Below, piece after piece: positions 1 through 5,355 of a DNA stretch of 6,232 nt. Each line of letters begins with the position of its first letter. Position 1 is the stretch's first letter. This DNA is from an archaeon. Its GTDB lineage: Archaea > Aenigmatarchaeota > Aenigmatarchaeia > GW2011-AR5 > GCA-2688965. The DNA lies in the NCBI GenBank assembly GCA_002688965.1, contig NZEE01000128.1, forward strand, positions 1 to 6,232, given 5' to 3'. The notes below the pieces were generated by a model, which did no database searches, was not told the origin of the DNA, and worked only from the letters and a program-made list of their open reading frames with translations. Made by a program: the position numbers and the translations under genes.

Positions 1-560
1 AAACCTCCCTGCATTAATCCATCAATCACTTCCCATGAGGTTTCTACAGTTGCCCGAGCCATCTCTTCATATCGTTCTTCAATCATATTAAAATACTCAT
101 GGCCGATATTACGTTCTGTGCCGGCGTTCATTGCATTATCCATTATTGTTTTAATACTATCAAAATCACCACTCTGTTCTAAAATAGTAACAGATTCCAT
201 AATAGCATTTTTTAATGTTTGGTTCTTGAAAAAATCTAAAGATTTATCTTGAATAAAATCTAAATCTGATGATTCTAAATGTTTATAAACTTCCTTTAAA
301 ACTTCAAGTATTGTTGTTTTTAAAACATCGTTTGATACTTCATCTGTTTTAACCTTAAAAACATCAAAAGTAATTGGCTTGTTATACTTAGTAAAATATT
401 CTTTGCAATGTTTTACAATCCATTTCATAGCATCACTATCGTAATGTTTTTCATCTAAAATATCATGAATTTGTTCTATATATTGCGGTTTGGTCATTAA
501 ACAAACAATGCTTTTGATTTGGAAGCTGTGGCCAAATTGAGCTAATTTATTTACTGCCAT
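1..560 (-). CDS. 41: Replicative DNA helicase, gp41/DnaB-like, N-terminal part (3' end beyond window)
   Basis: About 186 N-terminal residues of a DnaB-superfamily replicative helicase, cut by the left window edge. The protein would unwind DNA 5'-3' at the phage replication fork and associate with a primase. Visible here are a helical N-terminal domain (roughly residues 1-160, rich in short amphipathic helices) and then the linker/domain boundary TSWEVIDGLMQGGL at the cut edge. In the T4 gp41 family that boundary directly precedes the ATPase domain. The Walker A motif lies outside the window, so ATPase competence cannot be judged. The ATG at 560 starts inside the end of the exonuclease gene (14-base overlap) and has AAAAGGGAT upstream as a plausible Shine-Dalgarno region, so translation is probably coupled. 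The assignment rests on the boundary motif and on the uvsX-exonuclease-helicase context. Another DnaB-type phage helicase subfamily is the only serious alternative. Confidence 0.85.
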   Translation of the reverse strand, partial: MAVNKLAQFGHSFQIKSIVCLMTKPQYIEQIHDILDEKHYDSDAMKWIVKHCKEYFTKYNKPITFDVFKVKTDEVSNDVLKTTILEVLKEVYKHLESSDLDFIQDKSLDFFKNQTLKNAIMESVTILEQSGDFDSIKTIMDNAMNAGTERNIGHEYFNMIEERYEEMARATVETSWEVIDGLMQGG

Positions 561-1635
561 TTTTATCCCTTTTACTAAACCGATCTAATCTCACAAATTC
601 TGTTATCCATGAATTCATATCTGGAATTTGACTCCACAGTTTATCTTGCATAAACATTGTTGAAAATTTATATTTAATCAACGTCGGAACCTTTCGATTA
701 ATTGATTCTTGAACCCGCAATTTAATATGATTACTAATATCAACACTAAAAAGCTGCATTAATAAATAATTACGTTTTACTAAAAACACGTTGTTTTTTA
801 TTGTTTCTATTAATTTATATTTGCTATCAGTATTATTTACAAATTCAAATAATTTTTTTATACCAAACTCATCATCACCCGTAATCTGCGGAATATATTT
901 TTTTATTGATTTTAAAGCGGCTCCTCTTATACCATTTATATTATCAGACTTATCCCCTTCCAATGCTCTATATGTTAAAAAATTACTAGGCCATATATCA
1001 AATTCTTCTTTAATTTTATTTATATTATATTCAACTTTTTTAATTGGACTCCAAACAGTGATTCTATCATCAATTAATTGATAAAAATCCTTATCAGTAC
1101 TTGTAATTATAATTTTTTGAGTAGTTAAAAGTTGTTTTGAAATATAAGCTATAATATCATCTGCTTCAGTGCCATCTATAGAAATTATTGTTAAAGGTAA
1201 TTGTTCAAGATATTTAATTAATCTTCCCAATTGCATTTTTATAGATTGCTCTTCATTTTGGGGAGCAATACTCCAATCAATATTTCTATTAAATCTTTGT
1301 TTAACCTTCCGGTTACCTTTATATTGTGGGTATAATTTTTTACGGCGTTTAGTGCCATCCTTACCATCAAAAACAATAATACATCTGGTTGGTTTTATCC
1401 TCGCCAGCGTATACCTAAGGGACTTCAAAAAACCAATTATACCGCCGATGTGAATACCATCATCATTGACAGCAGGATTGGCACTAAAAGCTCGTATAAA
1501 TGTATTCAGCTACAGGCCATCAAGGATGAGAACCCGACTATTAATATCGAAATGTGTCTCATCGTTGATGGCATGTTCCTGTTCAATTTGTTCAAGTATA
1601 GATAAATATTTTTTATTAAAATCATTAGAGGTCAT
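547..1635 (-). CDS. 5'-3' exonuclease (FEN / Pol I 5'-nuclease family) interrupted by in-frame TAG at codon 42
   Basis: A FEN-type 5'-nuclease that would remove RNA primers and 5' flaps during phage replication. The full frame runs from ATG at 1635, overlapping the uvsX stop by 11 bases, to TAA at 547-549. Numbering from that ATG, the metal-binding motifs are intact: D39 in VLILDG, D90 in IVFDGKDG followed by RRKKLYPQYK, E157-ADD160, STDKDF with D181 and D183, and GDKSDN with D228 and D231 leading into a helix-hairpin-helix-like GIRGAALKS. The frame is broken only by TAG at 1510-1512, codon 42. It sits between two CTG codons right after D39-G40. Normal termination would give a 41-residue peptide. 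The only restart candidate seen before the next motif is TTG at 1428, which would lose D39. A +6 hop would give a 360-residue enzyme. Conservation of everything else argues for a working or very recently disabled gene. Calling it a pseudogene remains possible. Confidence 0.8.
1507..1515 (-). other. Candidate stop-hopping (+6 recoding) site CTG-TAG-CTG
   Basis: On the minus strand the codons read GAT GGC CTG TAG CTG AAT ACA. The identical CTG codons flanking the TAG would allow a peptidyl-tRNA-Leu to detach from the first and re-pair with the second, skipping six bases. The product would read DGLNTFIRAF, which as I recall is the usual form of this motif in marine phage relatives. Hops over a stop between matched codons are known from lacZ reporter experiments, and T4 gene 60 uses a 50-base bypass whose take-off codon is also followed by UAG. 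Recoding is inferred here, not shown. The alternatives are a 6-bp insertion mutation, an assembly error, or amber suppression that would insert two extra residues. Confidence 0.45.
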
Positions 1636-2728
1636 CTACAACATCATCCGTTTCAGTAATATCATCTATTCCTAATTGATGTGATTGGTATTTCAAAATT
1701 AATTTATCACATATTAAATTATAAACATATTTTTTTAATTCAGGATCTTCTTGAAGTTTCTTCTCCCAATCTTTAGACTGAAACTTAATCTTTTCGCCAT
1801 TTTGATTAACCAACGTATACCACGCTCCAGTAACCGAAATTGCTTTATAATCTTTTAATACAGTCAACCAACCACCATAATCATCTATACCCCTATCAAA
1901 ATATAAATGAAATTCTGCAATACGTAATGGTGGTCCTAAACGATTTTTTATAACTTGTGCCTTTATCTTCATACCAATTGTATTTTTCTTAGTATCTTTA
2001 ATTTGACCTGCATTTTTTAATCTAACGCGAGTTGATGCATGAAACGGCAATGCTTTACCACCACTAGTAGTCCATGGATCGCCAAACATTACTCCTAACT
2101 TCTGCCTAAGTTGATTAGTAAATACAAGTGCTACTTTTTGACGAGCCATCATTTGAGTAATTTTTCTCATAGCTTTAGAAATAATAATCGCCTTAGATGT
2201 AGCCCACCCATCTTTATCAAAATCTGCCCCCATTTCTACTTTTGTTGTAGCTGCAGCCAAACTGTCTACTAAAATAGTAACATCACGTTCTCTATCGGAC
2301 TCCCTAATCTTCGTTACAATATGCTCTATAGCTTCAAATATTTCTTCTACAGTTTCAAGTTGAATATAAAGCATCTTTGATATATCAACACCAATAGCTT
2401 CTAAAAATTGTTGAGAAACTGATGATTCAGTATCTATATAAACAGCAATTCCACCTTTTTTTTGAGTATTTGCAAGGACATGCGCACCCACAAGAGATTT
2501 ACCACTGCCTTCTAATCCATTTAACTCCGTAATCTTTCCTACTGCAATACCGCCACTTGATCTATTCGATATAGCAATATCTAATACAGATGATCCAGTA
2601 GATATCCAGCTTGTAACATCAGTTGGAGAAACAGCATCTGCGCCTAAAAAGTATGCTACTTGTTGGTGTTTAAACTGCTTATTTAACTCATCTGCAATAA
2701 CCACAGCAAGTTCATCAGTATGTGTCAT
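1625..2728 (-). CDS. uvsX: UvsX-type RecA-like recombinase
   Basis: Strand-exchange ATPase of phage recombination and recombination-dependent replication, 367 aa, close to the length of T4 UvsX. The RecA core is complete. Walker A GLEGSGKS is at residues 71-78, and the catalytic-glutamate region YIDTES has E101. The Walker B strand TILVDS has D155. The nucleotide-sensing glutamine is in NQLRQK (Q206), and it runs into the DNA-binding loop 2 region LGVMFGDPWTTSGGKALPFHAS, written here in two parts as LGVMFGDPWTT and SGGKALPFHAS. The tail is acidic (TETDDVVDDL), typical of UvsX/RecA. The start is fixed by GGAGG at 2735-2739, six bases before the ATG. The gene follows gp32 after a short gap containing a hairpin, and its end overlaps the exonuclease start. 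Recombinase, single-strand binding protein, exonuclease and helicase in a row match the T4-type replication/recombination set. Nothing appears broken. Confidence 0.95.
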   Translation of the reverse strand: MTHTDELAVVIADELNKQFKHQQVAYFLGADAVSPTDVTSWISTGSSVLDIAISNRSSGGIAVGKITELNGLEGSGKSLVGAHVLANTQKKGGIAVYIDTESSVSQQFLEAIGVDISKMLYIQLETVEEIFEAIEHIVTKIRESDRERDVTILVDSLAAATTKVEMGADFDKDGWATSKAIIISKAMRKITQMMARQKVALVFTNQLRQKLGVMFGDPWTTSGGKALPFHASTRVRLKNAGQIKDTKKNTIGMKIKAQVIKNRLGPPLRIAEFHLYFDRGIDDYGGWLTVLKDYKAISVTGAWYTLVNQNGEKIKFQSKDWEKKLQEDPELKKYVYNLICDKLILKYQSHQLGIDDITETDDVVDDL

Positions 2729-2734
2729 ACTTAA

Positions 2735-2739
2735 CCTCC
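2735..2739 (-). promoter_or_regulatory. Ribosome binding site of uvsX
   Basis: GGAGG on the minus strand, six bases upstream of the uvsX ATG. It is one of the strongest Shine-Dalgarno matches in the window, and it lies eight bases downstream of the gp32-uvsX hairpin. Confidence 0.8.
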
Positions 2740-2746
2740 GAATATG

Positions 2747-2771
2747 ATTGGGGTAGTAAAACTACCCCAAT
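2747..2771 (-). terminator. Intergenic hairpin between gp32 and uvsX (terminator, attenuator or mRNA-stabilising stem)
   Basis: A perfect 10-bp inverted repeat, ATTGGGGTAG / CTACCCCAAT, with a 5-base loop. It begins 11 bases after the gp32 stop codon and ends just before the uvsX ribosome binding site. In the direction of transcription the stem is followed by CATATT rather than a run of T, so it is not a textbook Rho-independent terminator. On the plus strand it is followed by TTTAATTTAA, which is more terminator-like, but no plus-strand gene is seen. The likely roles are protecting the 3' end of an abundant gp32 message or partly limiting read-through into uvsX. Strand and mechanism are inferred. 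Confidence 0.6.
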
Positions 2772-2782
2772 TTAATTTAATA

Positions 2783-3526
2783 TTAACCGTTAAATAACTG
2801 ATCAAAAGCATCATTAACTTCAGAGACAGTATTAGTTGCCGCTGGAGTAGTAACGACTGTTTCATCAGCGCTATCTTCGGAAGTTTCTGGATTCATATGA
2901 GTTTTGAAGACCTCTTTTAATTCATCATAAGTTGGTTCATTATATACCTCTGTAATATCAACTTGACTTTTAAAGATTCGTTCAAGCTCATCCTTATCTT
3001 CTGTTAATGGAACTTGATTCGGTTTTACTCTAATAGTGGTTTTACCATATTGATTACCAGCTTCTGCTGGTGTTTGACGTTCAACAACAATATCCCGACC
3101 ATTAATTGGATCTGAAAGATCACCATAGTCAGGATCTGCTATAAACCCAAGTAATTCCTGATATACTGTTTTACCAAAACCCCAAAATTTAACGCCGTCA
3201 CTTTCTTCTCCACGAACTACGACTGGTGCAAATGTTCTCATTTTTGGTTCAAGTCTTTTGCCTTGGATCCACTCTTCTCTATCGCCAGTTGATTTTAACT
3301 TACTTGCGAACTCATTAATTGGATCTGGTCTACCAAAAGACACTGGAGAAATATAGGTTTTATTCCCCATACCATAATGAAAGTATAACTCAATAAAAGG
3401 ATTGTCCTTATTAAATTTATAAGGTACAATTCGAATTTGAGTCTTACCAGGTTGTGGTTTCCAAAATGAAGTTGATGTTGTTGATTGTAGTTGTTGTAAC
3501 CGATTTTTGATTTGTTCAATATCCAT
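2783..3526 (-). CDS. 32: Single-stranded DNA-binding protein, gp32-like, cysteine-free
   Basis: Helix-destabilising protein that coats single-stranded DNA at the fork and cooperates with UvsX. It is 247 aa, shorter than the 301 aa of T4 gp32. After a polar N-terminal arm (MDIEQIKNRLQQLQS), the core has WKPQPGKTQIRIVPYK, then FIELYFHYGMG (44-54) and SPVSFGRPDPINEFASKL. These occupy the place of the T4 zinc-binding segment. There is no cysteine anywhere in the protein, so the His-Cys3 zinc site of T4 is absent. The core continues with KMRTFAPVVVRGEE and VKFWGFGKTVYQELL (113-126). The C-terminus (about 213-247) is a low-complexity Ser/Thr/Ala/acidic linker ending in NDAFDQLFNG, matching the acidic hydrophobic tail through which gp32 proteins contact partners. 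The start is supported by AGGAG at 3536-3540. The gene has the only substantial upstream non-coding region in the window, consistent with its own promoters. Confidence 0.9.
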   Translation of the reverse strand: MDIEQIKNRLQQLQSTTSTSFWKPQPGKTQIRIVPYKFNKDNPFIELYFHYGMGNKTYISPVSFGRPDPINEFASKLKSTGDREEWIQGKRLEPKMRTFAPVVVRGEESDGVKFWGFGKTVYQELLGFIADPDYGDLSDPINGRDIVVERQTPAEAGNQYGKTTIRVKPNQVPLTEDKDELERIFKSQVDITEVYNEPTYDELKEVFKTHMNPETSEDSADETVVTTPAATNTVSEVNDAFDQLFNG

Positions 3527-3543
3527 GCGAATATTCTCCTCAG

Positions 3544-3551
3544 TATTTATA
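3544..3551 (-). promoter_or_regulatory. Candidate T4-type late promoter upstream of gp32
   Basis: An exact TATAAATA on the minus strand, the T4 late promoter core recognised by the gp55 sigma factor. It lies 17 bases before the gp32 ATG in the largest intergenic gap. It is the only exact match on the coding strand that I found in the window. One caution is that transcription beginning about six bases downstream would start inside or just before the AGGAG Shine-Dalgarno, giving a nearly leaderless message. In such AT-rich DNA a chance match is also possible. Confidence 0.45.
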
Positions 3552-3597
3552 TTTTAGTTTTTATTATTTAGTTTACATTTTTAGTGTAACCCTTATT

Positions 3598-3623
3598 AAT
3601 ATATATAATAAAACTTTAGCAAA
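3598..3623 (-). promoter_or_regulatory. Candidate middle-type promoter (MotA-box-like plus -10)
   Basis: On the minus strand TTTGCTAAA (3615-3623) resembles the T4 MotA box TTTGCTTTA with two mismatches. It is followed after 11 bases by TATATT (3598-3603), five of six matches to the sigma70 -10 element. This is the spacing of T4 middle promoters, and replication genes such as gp32 are expected to be expressed then. The DNA is very AT-rich, and it is not known whether this phage has MotA, so this is tentative. An ordinary early promoter using the same -10 is an alternative. Confidence 0.3.
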
Positions 3624-3644
3624 CAGCTATTTTTTTTTTAATTA

Positions 3645-4010
3645 TTACCACTTATCAATAGGACATTTGCATGTTTTAAAATGAACTTTTATATTCATAA
3701 AACACCCACAATGAACACATCTACCATCTCTCTTACCCGTATCAGGGTTTGTCTCATCATACTTTAAAAAAGGACATCCTTCACAAATTTCCCATCTACG
3801 AATCGCTTCTTCAGACTCTACTAATACCTTTTTTCCTCTCATAAATGCTTTTAAGGATCGCCAACTATCTGTAGCGAGACTACGAGCCATCTGCATATGA
3901 GATGGTAATTCAGAACCACTCTCTTCAGCAAGCATAATTTCAACTTTATCTATATTGTCTAACTCTTCTTGAGTTGGATCCCGATCGATCGTCGGTTTAG
4001 GTTTTAGCAT
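3645..4010 (-). CDS. Small Cys-rich putative zinc-binding protein
   Basis: 121 aa, of a type common in tailed phages but without known function. The N-terminal half is polar and helical. The C-terminal half holds C76-x2-C79 (EICEGCPF), C98-x2-C101-x-C103 (RCVHCGCFMNIK) and C114-x-C116 in a terminal CKCPIDKW. The pattern of two CxxC pairs, a CGC and a final CP-x2-KW suggests a zinc ribbon or knuckle, and I recall similar short phage proteins of unknown function. ATG at 4010 overlaps the stop of the thioredoxin-like gene by one base (TAATG), and the upstream Shine-Dalgarno is weak, so it is probably translated by coupling. It is the last gene before the gp32 promoter region. A role in nucleic-acid binding or transcription is possible, but the sequence shows only the metal-ligand pattern. 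Confidence 0.75.
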   Translation of the reverse strand: MLKPKPTIDRDPTQEELDNIDKVEIMLAEESGSELPSHMQMARSLATDSWRSLKAFMRGKKVLVESEEAIRRWEICEGCPFLKYDETNPDTGKRDGRCVHCGCFMNIKVHFKTCKCPIDKW

Positions 4011-4705
4011 TATTTTACGCCAAGATGTGCCATTAATCTATCTAACTTTAATTCAATAGATTTCACCTTTTCATCCAATGATATATCCTTGGTATTTTGT
4101 TGCAACTGCCTTACCCGTTGTTGTTGTATTCGATGTAAAACTTGATCTGCAGTAGGTAAATTTTTTAAATGTTTATTATCCTTTACCCACAATGCATGCT
4201 TCTTCTTCCATACTCCAATTTGTTCCTCTGTAGCCGTTGGCATGGGTGGGGGTGGGGGAGTTGATTTAACTCGGGGTAGTGCTAATAATTGATCTATAGT
4301 TTTAATATTTGGCAAGTGACTGTTATCATCTGCCCATTTATTATATTCTTTTTTCCACTTATTAATTTCTTTTTTAGCCGCGGCATGAAATGGTACTCTA
4401 GGCATCGGATTTTTTGATGATGGTGGGGCTGGTACCTCTTCCCCATTAATCCACTTTAACAAAATATCCTTTTCTCTATAACCACACACATGATGTCCTG
4501 TTTTAGCATTTATAAATAAAGGTGTACCACAACTAATATTATATTTTTCTTTTAATTCGTTCTCTATTGCTTTATTATCAGAATCTTCTAAATCTAACTT
4601 TAAAATATTATGACCATCTTTATTTAACTCATCAACATGCGGCATTGCTCTTGTACACCAACCACACCCCACTGTGAAAAAATAATATAAATTAGAATCT
4701 ACCAT
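4010..4705 (-). CDS. Thioredoxin/glutaredoxin-fold protein with tandem Trp-rich repeats
   Basis: 231 aa in a composite layout. Residues 1-90 are a thioredoxin-like domain: strand LYYFFTVG, redox motif C14-G-W-C17, the second strand NILKLDLED, the cis-proline loop GTPLFI with P62, and extra cysteines C59 and C74. A proline-rich linker (91-105) leads to a helical repeat at 117-141. A second proline stretch (150-154, five prolines) precedes a matching repeat at 166-190. The repeats align without gaps over 25 positions with 13 identities (W-K-K, W, D-N, H-L, N, T, D-Q, L). The tail (207-229) is a predicted short coiled coil. The CxxC suggests disulfide exchange, possibly serving phage ribonucleotide reductase or virion assembly, but the repeats suggest it is tethered to a partner. 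No signal peptide or membrane segment is seen, so it is cytoplasmic. The start is fixed by GGAGAAAGG at 4708-4716. Confidence 0.8.
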   Translation of the reverse strand: MVDSNLYYFFTVGCGWCTRAMPHVDELNKDGHNILKLDLEDSDNKAIENELKEKYNISCGTPLFINAKTGHHVCGYREKDILLKWINGEEVPAPPSSKNPMPRVPFHAAAKKEINKWKKEYNKWADDNSHLPNIKTIDQLLALPRVKSTPPPPPMPTATEEQIGVWKKKHALWVKDNKHLKNLPTADQVLHRIQQQRVRQLQQNTKDISLDEKVKSIELKLDRLMAHLGVK

Positions 4706-4707
4706 AA

Positions 4708-4716
4708 CCTTTCTCC
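4708..4716 (-). promoter_or_regulatory. Ribosome binding site of the thioredoxin-fold gene
   Basis: GGAGAAAGG on the minus strand, ending two bases before the ATG at 4705, with the GGAG part at nearer-optimal distance. It fills the 15-base gap after the preceding gene and supports this start. Confidence 0.65.
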
Positions 4717-4720
4717 TATT

Positions 4721-5122
4721 TTAATCTGTAACTTTAATTATCTTAAATATCCTTGTTGATATTTTATTTAGACCTTCAGAATTTGTAACCATAATTACAT
4801 TTTGAAAATTTTCCCATGGAATTTTATAACTGGTATCTAAAATACCGTTATTCAAATTTTTTATAACCTCATTTAATGCATTTATAGTATATAGCGTATT
4901 TGTGTGTTTTTTCCTATGCAAAGAAATAGTACTTGCAACTAAATTATAATCCAAATCTCCCACTGCATTCACATTATATGTGCAAATTAATTCTTTAGGA
5001 TAATTTTCATTTTGTAAAACATAAATTTTATTAAAAACAATATCATAATTGCTTTTGATTTCTTTAATTATTGAATCTAAATTATTCTTAGTTGTAAATG
5101 TACAAAGTAGTTGTGTTTTCAT
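4721..5122 (-). CDS. Conserved-looking phage protein of unknown function, 133 aa
   Basis: I cannot assign a function. The sequence begins MKTQLLCTFTTKNNLDSIIKEI, given here as MKTQLLCTFTTK then NNLDSIIKEI. It alternates beta-like strands (KIYVLQ, ELICTYNV, VIMVTN) with helices, consistent with a compact alpha/beta fold. A distinctive central stretch, STISLHRKKHTNTLYTINAL (around residues 66-85), is polar and looks like a conserved functional patch. From memory I associate it with hypothetical proteins of marine T4-like phages, but I could not check this. There is no signal peptide, membrane segment or metal motif. ATG at 5122 overlaps the upstream TGA by four bases (ATGA), and AAGGTGA at 5127-5133 gives a good Shine-Dalgarno. 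It sits between the tagged putative head proteins and the thioredoxin-like gene in the same operon. Confidence 0.75.
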   Translation of the reverse strand: MKTQLLCTFTTKNNLDSIIKEIKSNYDIVFNKIYVLQNENYPKELICTYNVNAVGDLDYNLVASTISLHRKKHTNTLYTINALNEVIKNLNNGILDTSYKIPWENFQNVIMVTNSEGLNKISTRIFKIIKVTD

Positions 5123-5355
5123 TTTATCACCTTATCTAATATAAATTGAGTAAACCAATTTTTATCGTCCGCCACTCTCAATACCGCATCATAAAGACCT
5201 TTTTTCTGAATATGTGCTCCCTTAGCTACCTCATCAGATATTTCTTTCAATGATTCTTTTGTAACATGAATTCTATTACTAATTATATAATCCCAAACTC
5301 GTGAAGCAATGTGATCCCATTTTGCTTCTACCAATAAAGTTTTTAATTTAATCAC
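5119..5355 (-). CDS. Small protein with capsid-targeting-like N-terminus, 78 aa, GTG start
   Basis: Function unknown. I start it at GTG 5355, which overlaps the preceding TAG by one base (TAGTG), rather than at an upstream TTG at 5373. The GTG start gives MIKLKTLLVEA, matching the N-terminus of the preceding gene (MIKLKDLLSEA) residue for residue, and it has GAAAAGG just upstream. This tag resembles the T4 internal-protein capsid-targeting sequence MKTYQEFIAE|A: ten residues ending in an (L/I)-x-E site followed by Ala, which is the cleavage consensus of prohead protease gp21. The rest is mostly helical, charged and without cysteine (about 11-78, including KESLKEISDEVAKG). The inferred role is a small internal head or core protein. 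The ATGA overlap couples it to the next gene. The start choice is well supported; the packaging role is inference. Confidence 0.75.
   Translation of the reverse strand: MIKLKTLLVEAKWDHIASRVWDYIISNRIHVTKESLKEISDEVAKGAHIQKKGLYDAVLRVADDKNWFTQFILDKVIK

Noticed and set aside
791..1675. Plus-strand open frames at 791-1081, 1169-1453 and 1466-1675
   Set aside because: They lie antisense to the exonuclease gene, whose motifs are clear. They have no recognisable domains and are explained by the opposite-strand coding sequence. The third covers the region where the exonuclease frame continues upstream of its TAG.
3295..3519. Minus-strand open frame inside the gp32 gene
   Set aside because: It is an alternative frame within gp32, with no family resemblance and no separate start signals.
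3616..3639. Plus-strand TAGC-AAACA-GCTA followed by a run of nine T, resembling a terminator
   Set aside because: The stem is only four base pairs and no plus-strand transcript is expected to end there.
4244..4258. G-rich run on the plus strand (possible quadruplex)
   Set aside because: It is explained by proline codons of the poly-proline linker, and only three G tracts are present, so a standard quadruplex is not supported.
4511..4518. TATAAATA on the plus strand inside the thioredoxin-fold gene
   Set aside because: There is no plus-strand gene downstream, and an exact 8-base AT-only match is expected by chance in DNA of this composition.
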